Below are positions 7,764 through 15,553 of a DNA stretch of 64,000 nucleotides, piece by piece (within the stretch, counting starts at the first letter, position 1; each line of letters opens with the position of its first letter). Below the pieces are notes generated by a model that saw only the letters and a list, made by a program, of their open reading frames with translations, had not been told where the DNA came from and did no database searches. The translations under genes were made by a program, and so were the position numbers. Origin of the DNA: Gammaproteobacteria bacterium (GTDB taxonomy: Bacteria > Gemmatimonadota > Gemmatimonadetes > Longimicrobiales > Gaopeijiaceae); NCBI GenBank assembly GCA_028819075.1, contig JAPPMM010000040.1:169951-233950 (forward strand). The letters are read 5' to 3'.

Positions 7764-7795
7764 GCTGGCTCACACCCTAAAGAGCGTGAGCCAGC
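7764..7795. terminator. hairpin 2, possible terminator
   Basis: GCTGGCTCAC and GTGAGCCAGC form a 10-base-pair stem with a 12-base loop. There is no following T run, so Rho-independent function is uncertain; it could end the rightward sigma operon or the leftward integrase transcript. Confidence 0.4.
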
Positions 7796-8113
7796 CCCTC
7801 GGCGGAGCCGCCGAACACGCCTCTCCGGGCACCGCCCGGAACAGCCTCGACCAGGCCGTCGCGGGCAAGCTCCTCAGCCTTGTCGTCGCCAGCCTCAAGG
7901 ACGGGGAGGGCGACCGGCCCGGCTCCTGACTCCTCGGGACTGCGCCACGCTCTGCCGAGCGCCCGGTTTTCGGCCTACCCGTACCCCTCGGAGACCCGAG
8001 ATCGTGCGTCAGCGGCGATCCTGTGGCCCGTAGATCCCCCGAACAGCCCCCGGATCGACCGGAAACAGGCTCTGAGCCCGTCGAGGCAAGGCAGACGGGA
8101 CCGAATGGCCGCA

Positions 8114-9280
8114 TCAGGCTCCGTTGCTCGCTCCCCGCCCTGCAAGATACTCGGCCCACTGCTCCATCAGGACCCGGCGGCGCTCGAAGAGGTCGGAGCG
8201 GGCGTACGCCGCCTCCACCTTGTTGCGGACCGCGTGCGCCAGCGCCGCCTCCATGACCGCGTGGGGCGCGTCGGTGCGCTCCGCCGCCCAGTCGCGGAAG
8301 CTCGAACGGAACCCGTGAGGCACGGCCGGGATCCCCAAGTCCCTGAACAGGGCGCTGAGGGGCGTGGGTTGCAGCTGCACTCCTCTCGCGGACGGGAACA
8401 CCAACTCCGACCGGGGCGCGTTCGCCTTCGCCTCGGCCAGAACCTCCAGCGCCCGCCCCGACAGCGGCACCCGGTGCTCCCGGCGGCTCTTCATCCGCTC
8501 CGCCGGGATCGTCCACTCCCCGCCCTCGATGTCGATCTCCGCCCAGCGAGCCCCGCGCACCTCCCCGGACCGGCAAGCCGTCAGCGCCAGAAACTCAAGG
8601 GCCAGCTTTACCGATGCCCGCGCCCCGGATCTCCGGATCGTCTCGATGGCCCCGGCGACCTCCCCGTGGGGCAGCGCCTTGAGGTGCTTCTGGACATGGC
8701 CGGGCTTGGGCAGCGCCGCCCTGATCGCCTCGCCCGCCGGGTTGTCCACCCGGTAGCCCTGCGCGATCGCCCACTTCATTACCGTCCCGATCCGCTCCCG
8801 AATCCGCTTGGCCGTCGTGTGCTTTTCGGTCCAGATCGGCATCAGCACGCCCATGACGTCCGCCGACGTGATCCGGTCCACCCGCTTCCCTCCGATCCTC
8901 GGGTGCGCGTACATCCGGAGCGTCGAAGCCCACTGGACCGCGTGCTTGTCGGTCCACGTCGTCCGGTGCATGGCGAAGACCTTCGCCGCCGCCTGCTCGA
9001 AGGTGGGAACCGAGCGCCGCCGCGTCTTCCTCGGGTCGCCGCCCGCGCGGGCCACCTTGCGGTTGGCCAGCGCCGCGTCCCGCGCCTCGGCCAGCGTCAC
9101 GAGGCGGACGGAACCAAGCCCCAGCTCCCGGCGCTTGCCGTGGATGAACAGCCGCTGAATCCACTGCTTGTACCCGGACGGCTTGACCCGGAGCACGAGG
9201 CCGTGCTCGTCCCAGTACAGGCCCGGTTGATGGACGCTTCGCACGAAGGCGGCGGTGAGTTTTCTGCCGTGTTTGCCCAT
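8114..9280 (-). CDS. tyrosine integrase, P4-like family
   Basis: A 388-residue integrase. The N-terminus has the short arm-binding domain typical of P4-like integrases (GLVLRVKPSGYKQW, RRELGLGSVRLVTLAEARDA), then a SAM-like core-binding domain (about 92-190), then the catalytic domain. Active-site residues are visible: Arg237 in TACRSGEVRG, Lys264 in RMKSRREHR, His322 and Arg325 in PHGFRSSFRD, His349 in LAHAVRNKVE and the nucleophile Tyr359 in VEAAYARSD. All are present, so the enzyme looks functional. It is 388 residues, normal for the family. The upstream region carries three AGGGTGA(T/C)C iterations. No tRNA is adjacent, so its target is not obvious. Confidence 0.92.
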   Translation of the reverse strand: MGKHGRKLTAAFVRSVHQPGLYWDEHGLVLRVKPSGYKQWIQRLFIHGKRRELGLGSVRLVTLAEARDAALANRKVARAGGDPRKTRRRSVPTFEQAAAKVFAMHRTTWTDKHAVQWASTLRMYAHPRIGGKRVDRITSADVMGVLMPIWTEKHTTAKRIRERIGTVMKWAIAQGYRVDNPAGEAIRAALPKPGHVQKHLKALPHGEVAGAIETIRRSGARASVKLALEFLALTACRSGEVRGARWAEIDIEGGEWTIPAERMKSRREHRVPLSGRALEVLAEAKANAPRSELVFPSARGVQLQPTPLSALFRDLGIPAVPHGFRSSFRDWAAERTDAPHAVMEAALAHAVRNKVEAAYARSDLFERRRVLMEQWAEYLAGRGASNGA

Positions 9281-9296
9281 CTGGTCACCCTTTCGC

Positions 9297-9321
9297 GATC
9301 ACCCTGCTGATCACCCTTTCG
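9297..9321 (+). repeat. right copy of the imperfect 25-base direct repeat upstream of the integrase
   Basis: GATCACCCTGCTGATCACCCTTTCG; another related unit, GGTCACCCTTTC, lies at 9283-9294, so three related units precede the integrase start. It matches 3632-3656 at 19 of 25 positions. It may be an arm-type integrase site or an element end. Confidence 0.35.
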
Positions 9322-9380
9322 GTACTGGAACGTACCGAACATCCTAACACGGCAGTATAACGTAAGTAATGCGATCACAA
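9320..9380 (-). promoter_or_regulatory. integrase promoter region with a CGGTAC/GTACCG inverted repeat
   Basis: On the reverse strand a TATACT -10 (complement of 9354-9359) follows TTGTTG with an 18-base spacer, in a locally A+T-rich patch. CGGTAC and GTACCG (9320-9337) form an inverted repeat with a six-base centre, of the size seen at tyrosine recombinase core sites or repressor operators. Confidence 0.4.
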
Positions 9381-9477
9381 CAACTTCAATTACCTTATCG
9401 GACTTCTCAAGATCACGCTGGATCACGCAATCGCGGAGCGATGCGCCGCCGTCCGGCGACGCCAGCTGTTTTCCGCC

Positions 9478-11523
9478 CTACCCGTCCTGCGTCACCGGCG
9501 TCTTGTGCGTCCCCCACTTCTCGAACCACTTGCGCAGGTATAGCTGCGTGCGCAGGAAGTTGGAGGGCCGCGAGCTGGTGCCGTGCCACTCCTCCTGGAA
9601 GCGGATCATGACGGTGGGCACGCCCACGTACTGCAGCGCCTGGTAGAACTCCTCGGTCTGCCCCATCGGGGTGCGCAGGTCCATCTCGCCGGTCAGGAGC
9701 ATGGTCGGCGTGGTCACGTTGCCAACGTAGAAGATGGATGAGCGGTCGATCCACTCCGCCGGGTCCTCCCAGAAGGGCTTCTCGAATGTGCGCGTGTAGC
9801 TGATGGCGTCCGAGGTGCCCATCGCCGACATCCAGTTGACAATGGGGCAGTTGGCGGATGCCGCAGTGAAGCGGTCGGTGTTGCCCACGATGTAGCTGGT
9901 GAGGATGCCGCCGCCCGAGCAGCCGTAGACGAAGAGGTTGTCCTCGTCCACGTAGCCGCGCCCGAGCATCTCGTCGACGCCGGCCATCAGGTCCGGGAAG
10001 TCGGCCCCGGGATAGTCGTGGTTGATGGCGTTGGCGAACTCGGTGCCGTAGCCGGTGCTGCCGCGCGGGTTGGTGTAGAGCACCACGTAGTCGTTGGCGG
10101 CGTGCTCCTGGAAGGCGAAGTTGAAGCCGCCGTTGTACATGCTGTGCGGGCCCCCGTGGATGACCAGCATCATGGGGTAGATGCGGGACGCGTCGAAATC
10201 GGGCGGCTTCACGATCCATCCCTGGATGCGGAAATCATCCTCCGAGTCGTACCAGATCTCCTCGACTTCACCCAGCTCGACGTACGCCAGCACGTCCGCG
10301 TTCACGTCGGTGAGGCGCCGGATGTCGTCCGGGCTGTCTAGGCCGAAGCGGAAGACATCGCCCGGCTCGTGCGCGCTGGAAATGACCCCCACGCCCACAC
10401 CGTCATCCGAGAACGACGACAGGCCGAAGAGGTGCGCGCCGGAGGTGAGCTGCGTCACCCCGCCATCGACCGAAACGAAGTGAAGCTGCCCGTAGCCGTC
10501 ACGGCGCACGTTGAAGTAGAGACCGCTGCCGTCGGGTGCCCACATCATGCCTCCGACCTGCCGGTCGTAGTCCCCGGAGATCACGCGCGAGCCGGAGCCG
10601 TCCCGGTTCATCAGGTGGATCCTCTGGTTGCGGTAGGTATCCCGGTGGGCGTCGATGCCGGTGTAGGCGATGAGCGAGCCGTCGGGTGAAGGAACCGGAC
10701 CCCCGTCGGGGCCACGTCTGTCGGTAAGCTGCCGGATGTCGCCACTCGTCACGGAAACCGCGTAGATCTCCGACTCCTGCCAGTGCTCGGGGCGGTCCCA
10801 GTCCTCTTCCCGATAGGAGGTGAAGTAGATGTCGCTGCCGTCCGGGCTCCACTGGATGCCGGAATGGTTCCAGTCCCCGTCGGTCAGTTGGCGCGCCGTG
10901 CCACCCTCGGCCGGGACGACGAAGACGTGGGTCCAGCCGGTGTCGACGTATCCCTGCCGGTCGCGCTTGTAGCCAGCCCGCTCCACCACCTTGGGCTCGC
11001 GCACCCACTGGGCGCCCTCCGGCCGGCGCGGAAGCTCGACGCCGGCGAAGTCGGCCCGGGCAGGCACCCGGCTGGTGAAGGCGATCCACTCCCCGTCGGG
11101 GGACCACTGCGGCCCCGACGGCCCGTTCTCGAGGCGCGTGATCTGGCTGACCGCGCCCTCGTCGTCCATCCAGCGGACGAAGAGCTGGGAGCCGCTGGGC
11201 TCGCCGCGCGCGGTGAAGAGGATGCGCGTGCCGTCGGGCGACCAGCGGGCGTTGCTGCCGTCGAGGAGATGCCGGGCACGGGACCCGTCGGCGTTCATGA
11301 TCCACAGCGACGACTCCCGGCGGTCGCCCTGCTTGTCGACCCAGCCCCGCGTGTAGACGATGCGCTCTCCGTCAGGGGAGATGCGCGGATCGGACACGCT
11401 CTCCATGTCGAGGTAGTGTGTGAGCGAGAGCCGCTCCTGGGCTGCCGCGGGCGCGGTGGCGGACAGGACGGCGATAGCTGCCAGGGCGACTGCAATCCGG
11501 GTGATGGTGCGTGAACGTCTCAT
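9478..11523 (-). CDS. secreted S9 family (prolyl oligopeptidase-type) peptidase
   Basis: A 681-residue protein. The signal peptide is visible (RRSRTITRIAVALAAIAVL, cleavage near AAAQE). A 7-bladed WD40/TolB-like propeller follows with repeated ISPDGERI, WSPDGTRI, WSPDGEWIAF and WSPDGSDIYF motifs (about residues 40-400), then the alpha/beta-hydrolase domain. The catalytic triad is seen as Ser536 in YGCSGGG, Asp in LTGEMDLRTP and His in EEWHGTSSR. The nucleophile elbow GCSGG departs from the common GGSYGG of S9 enzymes. ATG 11523 is preceded by GGAGG with a 7-base spacer; the open frame starts ten codons earlier without such a site. It likely trims oligopeptides in the periplasm. It reads leftward and ends close to the integrase region. 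Confidence 0.92.
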   Translation of the reverse strand: MRRSRTITRIAVALAAIAVLSATAPAAAQERLSLTHYLDMESVSDPRISPDGERIVYTRGWVDKQGDRRESSLWIMNADGSRARHLLDGSNARWSPDGTRILFTARGEPSGSQLFVRWMDDEGAVSQITRLENGPSGPQWSPDGEWIAFTSRVPARADFAGVELPRRPEGAQWVREPKVVERAGYKRDRQGYVDTGWTHVFVVPAEGGTARQLTDGDWNHSGIQWSPDGSDIYFTSYREEDWDRPEHWQESEIYAVSVTSGDIRQLTDRRGPDGGPVPSPDGSLIAYTGIDAHRDTYRNQRIHLMNRDGSGSRVISGDYDRQVGGMMWAPDGSGLYFNVRRDGYGQLHFVSVDGGVTQLTSGAHLFGLSSFSDDGVGVGVISSAHEPGDVFRFGLDSPDDIRRLTDVNADVLAYVELGEVEEIWYDSEDDFRIQGWIVKPPDFDASRIYPMMLVIHGGPHSMYNGGFNFAFQEHAANDYVVLYTNPRGSTGYGTEFANAINHDYPGADFPDLMAGVDEMLGRGYVDEDNLFVYGCSGGGILTSYIVGNTDRFTAASANCPIVNWMSAMGTSDAISYTRTFEKPFWEDPAEWIDRSSIFYVGNVTTPTMLLTGEMDLRTPMGQTEEFYQALQYVGVPTVMIRFQEEWHGTSSRPSNFLRTQLYLRKWFEKWGTHKTPVTQDG

Positions 11524-11634
11524 CAGATGCTCCTCCACTTCCGTTTTACTCACTTCGTTGCATCGGAATACTCATCATGTTGACCGATTCGCATTCCAGG
11601 TAACTCATCTCGCATTCCTGCTCTGTCAGTTATA

Positions 11635-12783
11635 TCACCCCGGCCGGGGCAGCCGCCGAGGTTTCTGCTCCGACTCCCCGTGGATGATCAGCTCGCGTTT
11701 CGGATACGGGATCTCGACCCCCGCTTCGGCAAAGGCGGCGACCGCCTTCCCGGTGATCTCGTCGGCGATGCGGCGGCGGTTGCGGGCCTCGAGGATCCAC
11801 ACGCGCAACTGGATCTGGACATCGGAGGGTCCGAAGCCGCGCACGATCACGATAGGCTCCGGCTCCAGCTTCACCCCCTGCACCTGCTTCGCGGTCGCGA
11901 TCAGCAGGACCTTGGCGCGTTCGATGTCGGACTCGTACGCCACGGAGAAGGGAATGCGCAGGCGAATATCTTCGCCCGACATGGTGTAGTTGATGATGTC
12001 GCGCACCATGATCAGGCTGTTGGGCACGATGATCACCAGGTTGTCCGGGTTGCGGATCTTGGTGGCGCGCAGGCCGATCTCGATCACGTCGCCCCAGGTG
12101 CCGGTCTCGTTGGGCGCGCTCCAGAGCTCTATGCGATCGCCCACCTTGAAGGGGCGGTCCATGATGAGCAGCACGCCGGCGATCAGGTTCGACAGCGTGT
12201 CCTTGGCCGCGAGAGAGAGGGCCAGCCCCATGACCCCGGCGCCGGCCAGCAGCGGGGCGATGTTCAGTCCCAGCAAATCCAGCGCCAGCACGACCCCGAG
12301 GGCCAGCACCAGGAACCGAACGGTGCGGTTGATGAGGGGAAACGCCGTCTCGTCGAGCGTCGTCTCTCCGGTTGCCAGCACCCGGCCCTCTACCAGGTCG
12401 AGCACATCGCCGATGAAGCGGCTGAGCGGAAGAAAGAGGAGCCCGACCCAGATGGCCAGAACCCAGTTGGCGACCAGCGGCGGCGTCCCGGCCTGATTCG
12501 GAATCGACCAGATGATGACAAGTCGCCACACGGCCCAGGCGACGATCGAGAACAGTCCCGCGCGGAGCAGGAACTCCACCAGGTAGTCGTCGAGCCGGGT
12601 GTCGGTGCGCGTCACCCAGCGCTTCTTGGCGCGGCCCAGGATCCCCCGTACCACGAAATAGCCCACGGTTGCGAGTACGACCGCGAGCCCGCTGGGCGTC
12701 CAGCGCGGAGCCGCGTATTCAAGGGCCGTCCTCCACAGTTCGCCGATTTGGGTGAACTCGATATTGAAACCCAGGAATTCCAA
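11635..12783 (-). CDS. MscS-family small-conductance mechanosensitive channel
   Basis: A 382-residue membrane protein with about five hydrophobic segments in the first 190 residues, the last being the pore-lining helix of MscS: LLAGAGVMGLALSLAAKDTL (about residues 177-196), rich in Gly and Ala. It runs into the beta domain (DRPFKVGDRIEL, GDVIEIGLRATKIRNPDN, VPNSLIM) and the C-terminal alpha/beta domain ending EIPYPKRELIIHG. These channels open under membrane tension to release solutes during hypo-osmotic shock. It is longer at the N-terminus than E. coli MscS. It reads divergently from the D-aminoacylase gene across about 200 bases. The start is ATG 12783; no strong ribosome site is seen. Confidence 0.92.
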   Translation of the reverse strand: MEFLGFNIEFTQIGELWRTALEYAAPRWTPSGLAVVLATVGYFVVRGILGRAKKRWVTRTDTRLDDYLVEFLLRAGLFSIVAWAVWRLVIIWSIPNQAGTPPLVANWVLAIWVGLLFLPLSRFIGDVLDLVEGRVLATGETTLDETAFPLINRTVRFLVLALGVVLALDLLGLNIAPLLAGAGVMGLALSLAAKDTLSNLIAGVLLIMDRPFKVGDRIELWSAPNETGTWGDVIEIGLRATKIRNPDNLVIIVPNSLIMVRDIINYTMSGEDIRLRIPFSVAYESDIERAKVLLIATAKQVQGVKLEPEPIVIVRGFGPSDVQIQLRVWILEARNRRRIADEITGKAVAAFAEAGVEIPYPKRELIIHGESEQKPRRLPRPG

Positions 12784-12985
12784 GCCCGCCTCGCTGAGTG
12801 GGGTTGCACAGGATGATTGAGACGCCGGAAGGCCTAGCCTAATCGTTTGGTCGCTCGTATATCAACCGAATCGACGGATCGCGTCCCGGTCGTCCGCTCC
12901 GCTCGTAGCTCGAATCGCGGAACATAACCGGCAACCCCGGGCGGGACACCGCCGTCATGGGACTCCTCCTCCGGAGAACTCGCCG

Positions 12986-14647
12986 ATGAAGGTGCACGCT
13001 GTCGGGTCCGGGCCTTCGCTCCACGCCATCCGGTTCGTTCCGTGGATCCGGGCGCTCCGGTTCGTACCTCTCATGGCCCTCCTGCCTGCGGCCTGCACGG
13101 CGGGCGGGGGGCCGGCCGACGTCCTCATCCTCGGGGGCTCGGTGCTGGACGGATCGGGGGGCGAGGCGATGACGGCCGACGTGGCGGTGGCCGGTGACCG
13201 GATCCACTTCGTGGGGGATGCCGCGAGCGCTGGGATCACGGCGCTGGACACGGTCGACGCGCGCGGGCTGGTGGTCGCGCCCGGTTTCATCGACATGCAT
13301 TCGCACGCCGAGCTCGAAGCCGATCACGGGCGGGACGCGCGCGCCTTCCTCTTCCAGGGCATCACGACCGTCGCGCTCGGGCTGGACGGGGGCGGGTCGG
13401 CGCACGTGGCGGACCGGCTGGCCCGGTGGACCGAGGACGGAATCGGGGTGAACGCCTTTCTCTCCGTGGGCCACAACTGGGTGCGACGGCAGGTGCTGGG
13501 GATGGCGGACCGCGCGCCCACCGGGGCCGAGCTGGACGAGATGCGCGCCCTGGTGCGCAAGGGCATGGAGGAAGGGGCTTACGGACTCTCCTCCGGGCTC
13601 TTCTACCTGCCCGGCAACTACGCCGAGACCGAGGAGGTGATCGAGCTGAACCGGGTCGCCGCCGAGTACCCGGGGGCGATCTACGACACCCACGACCGCG
13701 ATCTCGGCGCCTCCTATCCGTCCTTCGGCTACCTGAAGTCGATCGAGGAGGGCATCCGCATCGGCGAAGAGGCGGGCACCAAGGTCATTTTCAGCCATTT
13801 CAACGCCCAGGGGGCCCACAACTACGGCCGGGCGCCGGAGGGAGCGGCGCTGATCGAAGCTGCGCGGGCGCGCGGGGTCCAGGTGGCCGGAGCGCATCAC
13901 TCCTATACTGCGACCCAGTCCAACCTGCGCTCGTACACGATCCCGAGCTGGTTCGTGGCGGGGGGCGACACGGCGATGCTGCGGCGCTTCGACGACCCGG
14001 ACACGGTCCAGGTGATCGACCGCCAGACGCTCGAGATGCTCAGCATCCGGGGCGGGGCCAACCGCCTTCTGTTCGCCGACCGGCGGCCGGAGCTGAACGG
14101 CAGGACGCTCCAGGAGGTGGCCGACGAGTTGCGGATGGAGCCCTCGGCCGCGGCCCGGCATGTCCTGCGCGACGGGAACGCCGCGGTGATGAACCTCGGG
14201 CTCTACGACATCGAGAACGTGCGCTATCTGGCGCAGCTCGACTGGATGATGACGTGCACGGACGGGCGCGACCCGGGCCCGGCCCGGCCCATCACCCACC
14301 CGCGCGCCTTCGGGTCGTTCTCGAAGAAGATCCGCGAGCTGGTGCTGGACGAAGGACTCATCACGCTGCCCTTCGCGGTGCGCTCCATGACCGGGCTGGC
14401 GGCCGACTTTCTCGAATGGCCCGAGCGGGGCTATCTGCGCGAGGGATACTTCGCCGACATCACCGTGCTGGAGCTGGATGCGGTGCGCGACATGGCCACC
14501 TACGAGGATCCGCACCAGTACTCGGAAGGCACCGTGCATGTGCTTGTGAACGGAGGATTCGCCATCCGGAACCGGGAGGCCACGATGGCGCTGGCGGGAC
14601 GCGCGCTGGTGCGCGGCGGGGCGGCCTTCCAGGCGGGGACGCCGTAA
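12986..14647 (+). CDS. D-aminoacylase-type amidohydrolase (N-acyl-D-amino-acid deacylase family), lipoprotein
   Basis: A 553-residue amidohydrolase. The N-terminus has basic residues, a hydrophobic stretch and a lipobox-like LLPAAC, so it is probably exported. The composite beta-sandwich start ADVLILGGSVLDGSGGE and PGFIDMHSHAELEAD, with the metal HxH, are diagnostic; later ligand regions are YDTHDRDLG and IFSHFNAQG, and the C-terminal barrel return is FAVRSMTGLAADFL and REGYFADITVLE. The family hydrolyses N-acyl-D-amino acids or related dipeptides. The start has GGAG nine bases upstream. An enoyl-CoA hydratase follows 60 bases downstream on the same strand. Exact substrate cannot be read from the sequence. 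Confidence 0.88.
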   Translation: MKVHAVGSGPSLHAIRFVPWIRALRFVPLMALLPAACTAGGGPADVLILGGSVLDGSGGEAMTADVAVAGDRIHFVGDAASAGITALDTVDARGLVVAPGFIDMHSHAELEADHGRDARAFLFQGITTVALGLDGGGSAHVADRLARWTEDGIGVNAFLSVGHNWVRRQVLGMADRAPTGAELDEMRALVRKGMEEGAYGLSSGLFYLPGNYAETEEVIELNRVAAEYPGAIYDTHDRDLGASYPSFGYLKSIEEGIRIGEEAGTKVIFSHFNAQGAHNYGRAPEGAALIEAARARGVQVAGAHHSYTATQSNLRSYTIPSWFVAGGDTAMLRRFDDPDTVQVIDRQTLEMLSIRGGANRLLFADRRPELNGRTLQEVADELRMEPSAAARHVLRDGNAAVMNLGLYDIENVRYLAQLDWMMTCTDGRDPGPARPITHPRAFGSFSKKIRELVLDEGLITLPFAVRSMTGLAADFLEWPERGYLREGYFADITVLELDAVRDMATYEDPHQYSEGTVHVLVNGGFAIRNREATMALAGRALVRGGAAFQAGTP

Positions 14648-14707
14648 TGCGCGCACGGGAACGTTCGCGAACGGATTCCGGGCGTCGGCGCGGGAGAAGC
14701 CGGCTTC

Positions 14708-15505
14708 GTGGCTGCTGAACTCGAGGGGCGCGAAGTCCTCGCGTCGCGGGAGGGAGCGCTGCTTACGCTCACCCTCAATCGCCCCCACCGGCTGAACGCG
14801 GTGAACCTGCCGCTCTACGAGAAGCTGGTCGCGGAGCTGGAAGATGCGGAGCGGGACGCTGCCCTTCGCTGCGTTGTTCTCACAGGCAGCGGGCGGGCGT
14901 TCTGTGCCGGCGCCGACCTTAAGGCGCACGCCGAGACCCCGATGACCGGGGAGGACCGGGAGCGCTATGTGCGCACCGCCCAGCGCGCCAACCATCTGAT
15001 GCAGACGATGGGCACGCCGGTTGTTGCGGCCGTCAACGGGCACGCCATCGGGGCGGGGCTCGAGCTGGCCTTGTCCGCGGACTTCGCCATCGTCGCCGAG
15101 GAGGCGAAGCTGCGGCTGCCCGAGATCGCGCTCGGCACCTTCCTGGGCGGGGGCGTCGTGTACACGCTGGCCGAGCGGGTCGGGGTGCTCAAGGCGCGCG
15201 AACTCGTCTACTTGGGGGATTTCTTCTCCGGAGCGGAGGCGGCCTGCATGGGGGTGGTCAACCGCGCTCTGCCGGCGGAGGAGGTAGTGCCCGCGGCCCG
15301 GGAGCTGGCGACGCGTCTGGCACGCCGCGCGCCGATTCCACTCGCGGAGGCCAAGCGCCTCATCGGGCCGGCGGGCAACCTGTCGCGCGAGCAGGCGCTG
15401 GCGCGCGAGCGAGCCGCGCTGGAGGAGATCTTCCGGACGGATGACTGGGCGGAGGGGGTGGCGGCGTTCCGGGAAGGGCGGGCTCCCGATTATCGGGGTC
15501 GATAG
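14708..15505 (+). CDS. enoyl-CoA hydratase/isomerase family (crotonase)
   Basis: A 265-residue crotonase-fold protein, normal length. The family signatures are LTLNRPHRLNAVN, the first oxyanion-hole segment GRAFCAGADLKAH, and the CoA and oxyanion segment VNGHAIGAGLELALSADF, followed by LPEIALGTFLGGGVVYTLAE. These enzymes hydrate or isomerise enoyl-CoA thioesters. The start is GTG at 14708; no better ATG is available in frame without losing the first strand. It is followed 48 bases later by the ADP-forming acyl-CoA synthetase and probably forms a fatty or organic acid CoA module with it. The substrate specificity is not evident; the second catalytic Glu of hydratases appears replaced in the LGTFLGG region, so isomerase or other activity is possible. 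Confidence 0.88.
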   Translation: MAAELEGREVLASREGALLTLTLNRPHRLNAVNLPLYEKLVAELEDAERDAALRCVVLTGSGRAFCAGADLKAHAETPMTGEDRERYVRTAQRANHLMQTMGTPVVAAVNGHAIGAGLELALSADFAIVAEEAKLRLPEIALGTFLGGGVVYTLAERVGVLKARELVYLGDFFSGAEAACMGVVNRALPAEEVVPAARELATRLARRAPIPLAEAKRLIGPAGNLSREQALARERAALEEIFRTDDWAEGVAAFREGRAPDYRGR

Positions 15506-15553
15506 TCGCCGGCCGGCCAGCTGCTTGCGGACCATCGTCTCACGGATTCTGAA

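Larger units (their letters stand above)
7598..8113. other. gene-free stretch rich in palindromes between the propeller gene and the integrase
   Basis: No gene is convincing; a 111-codon open frame starting at 7594 has no recognisable features. The stretch holds the inverted arm at 7717-7728 and two adjacent perfect hairpins at 7742-7760 and 7764-7795. It probably contains terminators for the rightward operon and debris next to the integrase. Confidence 0.5.

Noticed and set aside
7594..7929. 111-codon open frame before the integrase
   Set aside because: No ribosome site, no recognisable motif, and it covers the palindromes; kept as intergenic.
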